Source of the DNA: Candidatus Methylomirabilis lanthanidiphila | Lineage (GTDB): Bacteria > Methylomirabilota > Methylomirabilia > Methylomirabilales > Methylomirabilaceae | Length of the DNA stretch: 64,000 bases | NCBI GenBank assembly: GCA_902196205.1 | Contig: CABIKM010000026.1 | Span: 164,270 to 228,269 of the forward strand | Direction: 5' to 3' | In this document: positions 25,631 through 33,671 of the stretch, piece by piece | Layout: each line of letters begins with the position of its first letter | How positions within the stretch are numbered: the stretch's first letter is position 1 | Notes under the pieces: generated by a model | What the model was told of the DNA's origin: nothing | Database searches by the model: none | Seen by the model: only the letters and a program-made list of their open reading frames with translations | Position numbers and translations under genes: made by a program

Positions 25631-27330
25631 TGTCTGGCGTCCAGCAGTTGCTCCCACTGCTGGAGCGAGGTTTGCTGGGCGAGCCCCTGGCGTTGGGCCT
25701 CGATTCCCACGGCCAGCGCGATTTGGCGCGATAGGGCGCGGATCTCTGCAAGCGGCGGCAGGAGGGGCGCGTCGAGTCCTGCCGGCTTGGGCGTACTGTC
25801 GCTCAGGACCCGTGCGGCGGCCAGGAACATCTCGTCTGTGACACGCCGGGCCCCCGAGGCGATCACGCCGAGCCCCAGCCCTGGGAAGACATAGGCGTTG
25901 TTGCACTGACTGATCGGGATGGTGCGCCCCTGGTACGCGACAGCCGGGAAGGGGCTGCCGGTTGCCACCAGCGCCCGCCCCTCGGTCCAGGCCACGAGGT
26001 CGACCGGCGAGGCTTCGCACTGGGCTGTCGGGTTGGAGAGCGGCATGAGGATGGGGCGCTCGACCTGCCGGGCCATGGTTCGGATCACGTCTTCGGTGAA
26101 GAGACCGGGCTGGCCGGTCACGCCGATCAGCACCGTCGGCTGGACGCGGCGCACCACCTCGGCCAGGGGAATCTCTCCGGCCGGCCCGCGCTCCCAGCCG
26201 GCAAGCCGCTCCAGCGGCCGGCAGTAACGCTCCTGAGCCGGCTTGAGATCGCGCATCCCTGTGTGCAACAGACCGTGGCGCCCGACCAGCCAGAGCCGCG
26301 ATCTGGCCTCATCCTCGGATAACCCCTCCCGGACCAGCGCCGCCACCAGCAGATCACTGATGCCCGTTCCGGCCGAGCCGGGGCCCAGGATGACGACGCG
26401 CTGGCTGCCCAAGGGACGGCCCGTGGCCTTTCCCCCGGTCAGCAAGGCGGCGAGGGTCACGGCCCCGGTTCCCTGGATGTCGTCGTTGAAACTGCAGAGC
26501 CGGTCGCGGTAGCGATCCCGCAGTCGGCGGGCATTATCCTTGCCAAAGTCCTCCCACTGCAGCAGCACGCCGGGCAGGTGCCGCTCCACCGCCTGCACGA
26601 ATTCCTCCACGAAGGCGTCGTAGTCCGGCCTGCGCACGCGCTCATGCCGCCAGCCGAGGTAGTGCGGATCCGCCAGCCTCTCCGGGTTATTCGTCCCAAC
26701 GTCGAGGACGATCGGGAGTGTTCGGCCAGGGTCTACCCCGCCGCACACGGTGTACAGGGCCAGCTTCCCGACTGAAATGCCGATCCCGCCCACGCCCTGA
26801 TCGCCGAGCCCGAGGATGCGCTCGCCATCGGTCACGACGATCACGTCTACCTGGCGATACGGCCGGTTTTCCAGAATGGCGTCCAGCTCGTGTCGTTGTG
26901 GGTAGGAGATGAACAGTCCGCGAGATCGGTGGTAAATATGGCTGTAGCGCTGACAGACTTCTCCCACCTCCGGCGTGTAGATGATCGGGAGCATCTCGGT
27001 AAGGTGGTCGTGCAGCAGACGGTAAAATAGCGTTTCGTTCCGGTCCTGCAGGGCGCGCAGAAAGAGAAAGCGCTCCAGCGCTGTCGTCTTCTTCAGGTAC
27101 TCCTCATACCTCCGTGTCGCCTGCCCCTCCAAGGTGCTGACGTAGGAAGGCAGCAGGCCGACCAGGCCGAAGTCGCGCCGCTCCTGTTCGGAAAAGGCCG
27201 TTCCCTTGTTCAAGAGGGAGCAGTCGAGCAACAGCCGACCCCGGAGGGGGATCTCCATGACCGTCTCGCCCGTACGATCATCGATCACTTCCGTCACATC
27301 GATCATGTCCATGCCCTCACATCGATGCAC
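25573..27330 (-). CDS. maeA: NAD-dependent malic enzyme
   Basis: The enzyme decarboxylates malate to pyruvate. The 585-residue protein is full length for the NAD type. Landmarks are FRDLxxxG-like regions at the N-terminus (RDFGLVGLLP), IIYTPEVGEVCQRYSHIY, GERILGLGDQGVGGIGISVGK (in parts ILGLGDQGVGG), the metal-binding FNDDIQGTGAVTLA and the NAD-binding GPGSAGTGI. The start could be either Met1, Met7 or Met9; no good ribosome binding site decides it. The 3' end has a partial duplicate at 24058. Confidence 0.93.
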   Translation of the reverse strand: MHRCEGMDMIDVTEVIDDRTGETVMEIPLRGRLLLDCSLLNKGTAFSEQERRDFGLVGLLPSYVSTLEGQATRRYEEYLKKTTALERFLFLRALQDRNETLFYRLLHDHLTEMLPIIYTPEVGEVCQRYSHIYHRSRGLFISYPQRHELDAILENRPYRQVDVIVVTDGERILGLGDQGVGGIGISVGKLALYTVCGGVDPGRTLPIVLDVGTNNPERLADPHYLGWRHERVRRPDYDAFVEEFVQAVERHLPGVLLQWEDFGKDNARRLRDRYRDRLCSFNDDIQGTGAVTLAALLTGGKATGRPLGSQRVVILGPGSAGTGISDLLVAALVREGLSEDEARSRLWLVGRHGLLHTGMRDLKPAQERYCRPLERLAGWERGPAGEIPLAEVVRRVQPTVLIGVTGQPGLFTEDVIRTMARQVERPILMPLSNPTAQCEASPVDLVAWTEGRALVATGSPFPAVAYQGRTIPISQCNNAYVFPGLGLGVIASGARRVTDEMFLAAARVLSDSTPKPAGLDAPLLPPLAEIRALSRQIALAVGIEAQRQGLAQQTSLQQWEQLLDARQWAPRYRAMCPQPRPADRL

Positions 27331-27427
27331 TCTATAACGAGGCGATCCGAGGTGTCAATGTATCCATCAGGAGCGACGAGAAAAACAGTGCTGAGTCCAC
27401 ATGCAAGAAACCACGAAGAGTGGTAAC

Positions 27428-27456
27428 TTGTAGGAGGCCAAGCGGAGCGCTATATT
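27428..27456 (+). promoter_or_regulatory. Candidate promoter upstream of the AmrS-like gene
   Basis: TTGTAG (27428-27433) and TATATT (27451-27456) are spaced by 17 bases, 38 bases before the ATG. Confidence 0.45.
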
Positions 27457-27493
27457 GTCATTAGAGGTTGGATTGCTCCGTGAAGGGGGTGCC

Positions 27494-28549
27494 ATGTCGG
27501 CCACAACGACCCTGGCAGAGGTCTTGACGCAACTCACCAAAGAAGGGGAGTTGTACGAAAAACTTCCCAACCGGCGGGTGCGGTGTTATGCCTGCGGCCA
27601 TCGATGTCTGATCCCGGAAGGACGCCAGGGGGTCTGCCGGGTCCGGTACAATAAGGGGGGCGCCCTGCAGGTTCCGACCGGCTACGTCGGGGCGCTACAG
27701 GTCGATCCAGTCGAGAAGAAGCCATTCTTCCATGCTCTTCCGGGATCGCTGGCCTTAAGCTTCGGGATGCTGGGATGCGACTTCCACTGCGGGTACTGCT
27801 TGAACTGGATCACGTCGCAGGCATTGCGCGATCCCGCCGCAGTGAGTCCGCCAGAGCTGGTGACGGCCGACGAATTAGTGAACATGGCGAAGCGGCATGG
27901 CGCGCCGATGGTCGCCAGTACCTACAATGAGCCGCTGATCACCAGCGAGTGGGCGGTCGAGATCTTCCGCGTGGCCAAAGCGCGCGGCCTCAAGACCGCC
28001 TACATCAGCAACGGGAACGGCACGCCGGAGGTGCTCGATTATCTGAAGCCCTGGGTGGACCTGTACAAGGTAGACCTGAAGGGGTTTAATGACGCCAATT
28101 ACCGGAAGCTGGGCGGAGTGCTGGGCAACGTTCTGGACACCATCAGGCTGCTGGTTGAGAAGCGATTCTGGGTCGAGATCGTGACGCTCGTTGTGCCGGG
28201 ATTTAACGATTCTGACAAGGAGTTGGCGCAGATCGCCGAGTTTCTGGCCTCCGTTTCCGTCGATCTGCCGTGGCATGTGACGGCCTTCCATCAGGATTAC
28301 AAGATGTTGGACCACGCCAACACGGCAGCCGCCACCCTGTTCCGGGCCGCTGAGATCGGCAGGCGGGCCGGTCTGCATTACGTCTATGTCGGTAATCTGC
28401 CGGGCCGTGTCGGCCATCACGAGAACACCTACTGCCCCGCCTGCCGTACCTTGCTGATCGAGCGGCACGGCTACACCATCCTCAAGAACGCTATCCAGGA
28501 AGGCGCCTGCCCCACCTGCCAAACCTCCATCCCCGGCGTCTGGAATTAG
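27494..28549 (+). CDS. amrS: AmrS-type radical SAM protein (AmmeMemoRadiSam family)
   Basis: The 351-residue protein has the cluster motif CDFHCGYC (CxxxCxxC) near residue 93 and the PFL-activase-like features of AmmeMemoRadiSam proteins: an N-terminal RCYACGHRCLIPEGRQGVC cysteine region, VASTYNEPLI and YKVDLKGF. The C-terminus has two CxxC pairs (YCPAC, CPTC). Partners Memo and AMMECR1 are not in the window. The ATG at 27494 is preferred over the upstream in-frame codon because GAAGGGGGTG lies just before it. Function remains unknown in bacteria. Its 3' end is partly copied at 29224-29321. Confidence 0.85.
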   Translation: MSATTTLAEVLTQLTKEGELYEKLPNRRVRCYACGHRCLIPEGRQGVCRVRYNKGGALQVPTGYVGALQVDPVEKKPFFHALPGSLALSFGMLGCDFHCGYCLNWITSQALRDPAAVSPPELVTADELVNMAKRHGAPMVASTYNEPLITSEWAVEIFRVAKARGLKTAYISNGNGTPEVLDYLKPWVDLYKVDLKGFNDANYRKLGGVLGNVLDTIRLLVEKRFWVEIVTLVVPGFNDSDKELAQIAEFLASVSVDLPWHVTAFHQDYKMLDHANTAAATLFRAAEIGRRAGLHYVYVGNLPGRVGHHENTYCPACRTLLIERHGYTILKNAIQEGACPTCQTSIPGVWN

Positions 28550-28610
28550 CCCCAAGACTCTTTTCCCGGCACCACTCGCAGCCCCGTTAGACGCCGGCGA
28601 GAGAAAAGGG

Positions 28611-28645
28611 TTGACCATGGCGACGGTATGACGTATGGTCATACC
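28611..28645 (+). promoter_or_regulatory. Promoter with palindromic operator for the CopG/MazF pair
   Basis: TTGACC (28611-28616) and TATGGT (28634-28639) are 17 bases apart. A perfect eight-base inverted repeat, GGTATGAC and GTCATACC (28625-28632, 28638-28645), overlaps the -10 box, as expected for autorepression by the ribbon-helix-helix antitoxin. Confidence 0.7.
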
Positions 28646-28657
28646 TAGAGGTATCAC

Positions 28658-28900
28658 ATGCCCAGATCAAAGATTGCCATATCCCTCGATAAGTCCACCT
28701 TGGAACGCCTCGACAAGCTTGTCGAGGAAGCCGCCTTTCCAAGCAGGAGTCAGGCGATTCAGGAAGCAGTGGAGGAAAAACTGACGCGTCTGGAACAAAA
28801 CCGCTTGGCTAGGGAGTGCGCGAAACTCGATCCCGCATTCGAGAAGGCGCTCGCCGAGGAAGGCTTATCTGAGGATGTTTCGGAATGGCCCGAATACTGA
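28658..28900 (+). CDS. CopG/RHH-type antitoxin
   Basis: The 80-residue protein starts with a ribbon-helix-helix domain (KIAISLDKSTLERLDKLVEE, then FPSRSQAIQEAVEEKL), which binds DNA as a dimer, followed by an acidic C-terminal tail for the toxin (ALAEEGLSEDVSEWPEY). The MazF-like reading frame starts within its last codons. The upstream palindrome is a good operator for it. Confidence 0.85.
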   Translation: MPRSKIAISLDKSTLERLDKLVEEAAFPSRSQAIQEAVEEKLTRLEQNRLARECAKLDPAFEKALAEEGLSEDVSEWPEY

Positions 28901-29223
28901 GGGGAGAGATTCGTTGGGCCGATCTCAACCCGGTCCGCGGAAAGGAACAAGCGGGGCTGCGCCCCGTACTCATCCTCAGCCACGACGTATTCAACGAACG
29001 CTCCGGCACGGTGATCGCCGTAGCGCTCACGAACTAGCCTCAGCAAGCTGGTTTCCCTCTGACTCTTGAGCTTCGGTCAAAAGAACTGCCGAAGAAATCA
29101 TGGGCGAAGATCAGCCAGATTCGCACACTGGCGGTTGAACGGATCGGCCGGCGAATCGGGGAAGCGAGCCTCGAGGATCTGGCTCAGGTCGTCGAAGGAC
29201 TGAATGAGATCATTGGCCGCTGA
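28885..29223 (+). pseudogene. MazF-type toxin gene with an in-frame amber stop
   Basis: The frame from the ATG at 28885 reads LRGEIRWADLNPVRGKEQAG, then LRPVLILSHDVFNERSGTVI, AVALTN, and then TAG at 29035-29037, codon 51. It resumes in the same frame as PQQAGFPLTLELRS and runs through a normal MazF C-terminus to TGA at 29221. Relatives have Gln where the TAG stands (TSQPQ pattern), so a single CAG to TAG change explains it. Otherwise the gene is intact. It overlaps the antitoxin by 16 bases. Confidence 0.8.
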
Positions 29224-29321
29224 CCCCTTCGAGCATATCTTCTGCCACGCCTATCACACCCTCCTGATCGAGCGGCACGGCTACACTATCCTCAAGAACG
29301 CTATCCAGGAAAGCGCCTGAT
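29224..29321 (+). repeat. Partial copy of the amrS 3' end
   Basis: The segment aligns with 28413-28510. From 29264 it is almost identical for about 57 bases, encoding LLIERHGYTILKNAIQE; further upstream it is diverged (CHAYHT against CPACRT). It ends with TGA where amrS has a Cys codon. It begins right after the MazF frame ends. Confidence 0.85.
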
Positions 29322-29369
29322 CTGGAGACCGTGATAGCGGAGGCCGATCGACTATTAGCAGAAGATTGA
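29319..29369 (+). pseudogene. C-terminal relic of an antitoxin
   Basis: An open stretch overlapping the amrS copy reads DLETVIAEADRLLAED and stops at TGA 29367. The AEADRLLAED ending is typical of small antitoxins ahead of ParE toxins, but the N-terminal part is missing, replaced by the amrS fragment. Confidence 0.5.
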
Positions 29370-29372
29370 CCG

Positions 29373-29675
29373 GTGAAAATTCTCTTCACCCCGTCCGCAT
29401 AGACTCAATTTCTTTCCGCTCTCGCCTATATCCGCGGCGATAAACCCACCACCGCGTTGCGATTCCGCCGACGTGCGGAAACTGCCTTGAAAAGACTAAT
29501 CCAATTCCCGGAATCAGGCCGGGTGATTCCGGAGTTTCCAGAGCTACCTCACCGTGAAGTCGTGGTGGCGCCGTATCGCTTTTTCTATCGTGTCAAGGGG
29601 AAGGCGATCTGGATCGTTGGAGTGTGGCATGGCGCGCAACTTCCGGCTGTTTCAGAGGATGTTGAAGGCGTCTAG
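29373..29675 (+). pseudogene. ParE-type toxin gene with an in-frame amber stop
   Basis: From GTG 29373 the frame reads MKILFTPSA, then TAG at 29400-29402, and continues in frame as TQFLSALAYIRGDKP, then FPESGRVIPEFPELPHREVV and PYRFFYRVKGKAIWIVGVWHG, all typical of ParE/RelE toxins. If translated from an internal codon (29457) it would lack the first helix. The stop could derive from TGG or CAG. The antitoxin is also truncated, so this looks like a decaying module. Confidence 0.75.
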
Positions 29676-29860
29676 CAGATATTATTCGACGCCACCACCT
29701 GAGATTGTGCTGGTCGGTCTTTGCCGACACCAATCGGTGCCGTGCGGACTTGACAAGTTCCTTGAAAGACAGGAGAATCGCGGCATTCGTCGAAAGTTTC
29801 TGATCGTGATATACCGGTTAGTATACGCAATGGTTAGGCTCACTTCGGAGAGGGTTCTAT

Positions 29861-30013
29861 ATGCCTTGCTGGTTACAAATCGCTCAAGGACTGCTCGCTC
29901 CCTTGATCGCCATCATTACGACCTACATCGCATGGCAGCAATGGAATGCAACCAAGCTGAAGATGAGAATGGAAAGATACGAGCGAAGGCTAAAGTACCG
30001 TAGGCTGGGTTGA
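29861..30013 (+). CDS. Short membrane protein, probably a truncated relic
   Basis: The 50-residue product has one hydrophobic helix (IAQGLLAPLIAIITTYIAW) and then a basic helical segment. It resembles the N-terminus of larger hypothetical membrane proteins that begin with such a helix followed by a coiled coil; here it stops early. I treat it as a possible fragment. The surrounding 29676-30203 holds nothing else I can support. Confidence 0.35.
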   Translation: MPCWLQIAQGLLAPLIAIITTYIAWQQWNATKLKMRMERYERRLKYRRLG

Positions 30014-30203
30014 GGAACAAAACCCAGCTCAATAACCTCGGTGGTATTACTGGAGGTCGCGACGTGTCAAACGGGGTAAGCGGGTTGCTGGGATTCGGTT
30101 TGCTCATCCCAGCCTACCGCACTGCGGGATTGCTTCGGCTTCGCCTCGCAATACCGCATGCGCCGGCGGCGCGCCCATGGCCTTAGAAGTTACGACGTTC
30201 AGC

Positions 30204-30255
30204 AAAATCCCCCCTAACCCCCCTTTTCAAAGGGGGGGGAACGGGAAGGATTTTA
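30204..30255. repeat. GC-rich palindromic dispersed repeat, copy d (intergenic)
   Basis: AAAATCCCCCC and a G-run ending in GGATTTT frame a near-palindrome with a central TTTTCAAA. It is the same element as at 6491, 47601 and 50000 but lies outside genes. Confidence 0.75.
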
Positions 30256-30281
30256 GGATAGGTGGGGAACCTTTCTAACCG

Positions 30282-30734
30282 ATGACACAGGACAAGAAAG
30301 CCAGAAACATGCACCTGGTCATTCGCACGCTGAAGGCGGGGTGGCATGATAAGGACGAGGTGATGCTCCATGCGGTGTTCCAACTACTGGTGGACTTCGT
30401 GGAGCAAGAGCAGCCCGACAAGCACATCGACTGGAGTCACGACGACGATCATCAACAGGCGTGGAAGGAGATACGCGCCCTCTACCGATGGTGGACGACG
30501 ACACGCCCAAGCCGACGGAGTCCTCTGGATGACAAGAAGATTGCCGTACCACCGCTACGGTTTGAGAAGATCGCAGGGACGACGCTCAGCAGGCTGGTGA
30601 CGCCGGACAAGAAGAAGTATGCGGCCTATTATCGGGCGCTCAAGCAGGATATGCGCTTAGAACAGAAGTGGCGCGAGGAGGATCGGCGCAATCTCCATCG
30701 TCTTGTCGAAATTCGAGAGTTCTTATGGATCTGA
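30282..30734 (+). CDS. Hypothetical protein, phage- or accessory-type
   Basis: The 150-residue soluble protein is rich in charged and aromatic residues (LKAGWHDKDEVMLHAVFQLL, DWSHDDDHQQAWKEI, RALYRWWTTTRP). Proteins of this style, with WHDRDE and LY.WW segments, are found as hypothetical genes in phages and accessory regions; that link is from general memory and weak. No domain can be named. It stands alone between the repeat element and VapBC. Confidence 0.55.
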   Translation: MTQDKKARNMHLVIRTLKAGWHDKDEVMLHAVFQLLVDFVEQEQPDKHIDWSHDDDHQQAWKEIRALYRWWTTTRPSRRSPLDDKKIAVPPLRFEKIAGTTLSRLVTPDKKKYAAYYRALKQDMRLEQKWREEDRRNLHRLVEIREFLWI

Positions 30735-30744
30735 ACCAAGGCAT

Positions 30745-30803
30745 GGCTAACCAGAGCTGACAATTGGCGCGCAACAAGCTGCGCGCTTCGCTCTTGGTTA
30801 GCC
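30745..30803. repeat. Nested inverted repeat after the hypothetical gene
   Basis: Outer arms GGCTAACCAGAGC (30745-30757) and GCTCTTGGTTAGCC (30790-30803) pair with one bulge; inside them GCGCGCA and TGCGCGC form a second stem. It may be a terminator without a T-run or an attC-like relic. The rest of 30804-30977 shows no gene. Confidence 0.5.
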
Positions 30804-30977
30804 GTCTGCGGACGACGACCTACTCGTAGGAGGAGACACCTTCAGGGGTGCATTCGCCTGGTGGTCGGGTAGTCCGGTGCACCGTTAGACGCGTTCGAGC
30901 CAGCCTTGCTTGAGGTTGACTCTTTCTGGCTCGGTAGCGTATTCTAGCAATTAGCGTTTCAGTCGCGGGAGGAATTT

Positions 30978-31196
30978 ATGAAAGCAAAGGTCACAGACAA
31001 AGGTGTGGTTATCCCAAAGGAGTTCCTGGAGGGGGTCGAAGAGGTGGAGATCCGGAAAGAAGATCACTGCATTGTGGTCGTACCGACCATCGAGGGTGGT
31101 GATCTTATCCTCGACCTTGGGAAGCACCCTGTTGCGTGCGGTGCGCCCGACGCCTCTGAGCAGCATGACAGGTATCTTTACGGCTCTGCCTCATGA
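30978..31196 (+). CDS. Antitoxin upstream of VapC (AbrB-like or related)
   Basis: The 72-residue protein begins MKAKVTDKGVVIPKEFLEGV, a swapped-hairpin-like start seen in antitoxins, and ends with LGKHPVACGAPDASEQHDRY, a C-terminal motif recurrent in antitoxins paired with PIN toxins. GGAGG lies before the ATG. Its stop overlaps the vapC start as ATGA. Confidence 0.75.
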   Translation: MKAKVTDKGVVIPKEFLEGVEEVEIRKEDHCIVVVPTIEGGDLILDLGKHPVACGAPDASEQHDRYLYGSAS

Positions 31197-31600
31197 CATC
31201 TGTTTTCCTTGATACCGCCTTTCTCATCGCGCTTGAGGCGGCGGATGACCAGCACCATGAAGCTGCGTTCAAGCACTGGCGAAACTTGACTATGTCGTTG
31301 CCACCGCTGGTGACCACGTCCTACATTCTCGCCGAAGTAGTCACCTTCTTTAACAGTCGCAACCGACATGCCAAAGCTGTCGAAGTCGGCAGTCTCCTGA
31401 TGCATAGTCCTTCAGTTGAGCTTGTGCACGTCAATGATGCGCTGTTCCATGAGGCGTGGCGGTACTTCACGCAGCACAGCGACAAGTCTTACTCGCTGAC
31501 TGACTGCATCTCATTCGTGGTGATGGAACGGCTTGGCATACGCATGGCTCTGACTTTTGATCAACACTTTGTCCAGGCGGGGTTTGAAAAGCTGCCTTGA
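31193..31600 (+). CDS. vapC: VapC-type PIN-domain toxin
   Basis: The 135-residue protein is a PIN ribonuclease. The acidic metal-binding set is present: Asp7 in VFLDTAFLIAL, Glu in YILAEVVTFF, Asp in SYSLTDCIS and Asp in LTFDQHF. The second partner is the antitoxin just upstream. PIN toxins cut tRNA or rRNA. After the gene, 31601-31895 has no gene, only a nine-base inverted repeat (31729-31737 with 31752-31760). Confidence 0.9.
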   Translation: MTSVFLDTAFLIALEAADDQHHEAAFKHWRNLTMSLPPLVTTSYILAEVVTFFNSRNRHAKAVEVGSLLMHSPSVELVHVNDALFHEAWRYFTQHSDKSYSLTDCISFVVMERLGIRMALTFDQHFVQAGFEKLP

Positions 31601-31895
31601 GGCGTCTGCCGTGCCTGGGGCCATAAGCCTACCGATTGGTTTGTGATTGACACTGCTGCGGGGTAAAGTCATGGAATATGAAATGACGCTGACTGCTAGT
31701 GGAGGTTCTCGCCGCTCGCTCTCCACATCGGTTACGGGTTCGTCAACACCGCCGTAACCGACTCACACCCGCATCGCCGCAACGCCTATCTCCAGGTCTT
31801 TAAGCTCCACAATTCCTTTGCAAGGGGCGTGGACTCACGTACAATTGTTGCGTTGACTGGCCTGATCCTCTGATATCTGACTACGGAGGCGTGAG

Positions 31896-33671
31896 ATTTT
31901 CGCGAAGTTTGCCCAGCTTCGACCGTACCTGTACCGGCACCGGCGGTTCCTGTTTATTGGCCTCGGTGCGCTGATCATGACCGACCTGTGCGGGCTGGCT
32001 ATCCCGTGGCTGACCAAGGACGCGCTGGACACCCTCCTGGCCGGTTCTGGGACGGCCATCACGCTCTGGAAGTATCCCGCCCTGATCGCGCTGGCCGCCG
32101 GTGTGCAGGTGATCTTTCGGTACTTCTGGCGGACCTACGTGTTCGGGTTTTCGCGCCACATCGAGTGGGATGTCAGAAACGCCATCTTTGCCCACCTGCA
32201 GCGGCTGCCGCTCAGTTATTTCAGCCATACCAAAACCGGCGACCTGATGTCTCGGCTGACCAACGATATGGTCTCCCTCCGCGAGATGCTGGGGATGGGG
32301 GCCATGGCCTCGCTCGACGCCGTGTTGATGATGTCCGCCAGCCTGCTGCTCATGGTGGTCATCGATCCGTGGCTGACGTTGTGGAGCCTCCTGCCCCTGC
32401 CGGGCATCACCGCCCTCATGCTGGTGGCCGGCAACCGCATCTTCAACCGATATCGCGATATCCAGCGCCACCTCAGCACCCTCAGCACCTTTGTCCAGGA
32501 GAATCTGGCCGGCATCCGGGTTGTCCAGGCCTACGCGCAGGAGGAGAATCAACAGGAGTACTTCGGCGGGTTGAGCCGGGAGTACCGGGTCAAGAACCTT
32601 GATCTGGTCAAGCGCTGGGGATATTTCTGGCCGGTGACCAGCTTTCTGTCCGGCTTGGCCGCGACGGTTGTCTTGTGGCTTGGCGGCCGCAAGGTGGCCA
32701 TGCAGACGATGTCGCTCGGAGAACTGGCCGCCTTCTACGGCTACCTGGCCATGCTGACCTGGCCCATGATGGCGGTCGGATACGTGATCACGCTTTATCA
32801 GCGCGGTTCGGCCGCGCTGGCCCGGCTCTTTGAGATTCTGGACGCGCCGGTTGCGGCCGGGTATCAGACGCCGGGAACTGGGCAGGTGTCGAAATTACAC
32901 GGCAAGATCGAATTCCGCAATCTGTCGTTTCGCTATGCCCCAGATGCGCCGCTCGTGTTGCAAGGGATCACGCTGACCATTCCGGCCGGTACCTGGTGCG
33001 GGATAGTGGGCGAGACCGGCGCCGGGAAGAGCACGCTGGTCAGCCTCCTGCCGCGCCTGCACGAAGCGCCACCTGGAACCATTTTCATCGACGACGTTGA
33101 ACTGCGCGAACTCCCGTTGCAGACCCTGAAGCATGCGATCGGCTTGGTCTCTCAGGATATCTTTCTGTTCTCCGACACCATCCGGGAAAACATCCTGTTC
33201 GGCAACGGGGGCGCCACATCGGAAGAGCTCGATATGGCGGTCGACCTCGCCCAATTGACACCCAGCATCCAGGGGTTTACCCACCAGTTCGACACGATAC
33301 TGGGGGAGCGGGGGGTCAGGCTGTCCGGCGGCCAGAAACAACGGACTGCCCTGGCTCGAGCCCTCATCAAGAATTCGCCTATCCTGATCCTGGACGACGC
33401 CTTCTCCAGCGTAGACACCGAGACCGAGGAGCGGATCCTCGAGCAGTTGAAAGGGTTCATGCGCGGGCGGACCGCGATCGTGATCTCACACCGGATCTCG
33501 ACGGTGATGGCGGCCGATCAGATCATCTACCTGAAGGATGGGCGAATCGTGGAACGGGGGAGCCACGAAACGCTGCTGGCCTTGCGGGGCCACTACTACC
33601 GTATGTACCGCCGGCAGTTGCTGACACGGGAACTCGATGCCCTGAGCGACAATGGAGGCGCGCGGCGATGA
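31896..33671 (+). CDS. ABC exporter half, degenerate ATPase site (probable ATT start)
   Basis: The protein has an exporter membrane domain of six helices and an ATPase domain with Walker A GETGAGKST, signature LSGGQKQR and Walker B LILDDAFSSVD. The position of the catalytic Glu is Asp (LDD), the mark of the degenerate half of heterodimeric exporters. The first ATG (31977) would cut off the first helix, yet the upstream frame encodes a normal exporter N-terminus (FAKFAQLRPYLYRHRRF). Between the in-frame stop at 31878 and 31977 there is no ATG, GTG or TTG; ATT at 31896 with GGAGG six bases before it is the best start. Confidence 0.85.
   Translation: MFAKFAQLRPYLYRHRRFLFIGLGALIMTDLCGLAIPWLTKDALDTLLAGSGTAITLWKYPALIALAAGVQVIFRYFWRTYVFGFSRHIEWDVRNAIFAHLQRLPLSYFSHTKTGDLMSRLTNDMVSLREMLGMGAMASLDAVLMMSASLLLMVVIDPWLTLWSLLPLPGITALMLVAGNRIFNRYRDIQRHLSTLSTFVQENLAGIRVVQAYAQEENQQEYFGGLSREYRVKNLDLVKRWGYFWPVTSFLSGLAATVVLWLGGRKVAMQTMSLGELAAFYGYLAMLTWPMMAVGYVITLYQRGSAALARLFEILDAPVAAGYQTPGTGQVSKLHGKIEFRNLSFRYAPDAPLVLQGITLTIPAGTWCGIVGETGAGKSTLVSLLPRLHEAPPGTIFIDDVELRELPLQTLKHAIGLVSQDIFLFSDTIRENILFGNGGATSEELDMAVDLAQLTPSIQGFTHQFDTILGERGVRLSGGQKQRTALARALIKNSPILILDDAFSSVDTETEERILEQLKGFMRGRTAIVISHRISTVMAADQIIYLKDGRIVERGSHETLLALRGHYYRMYRRQLLTRELDALSDNGGARR

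Noticed and set aside
25481..26020. Long minus-strand frame inside the malic enzyme gene
   Set aside because: Antisense or alternate-frame shadow typical of GC-rich coding sequence.
30889..30899. CCGTTAGACGC, similar to an integron attC core, also present near 28586
   Set aside because: No partner core site and no extended inverted repeat fits around either occurrence.
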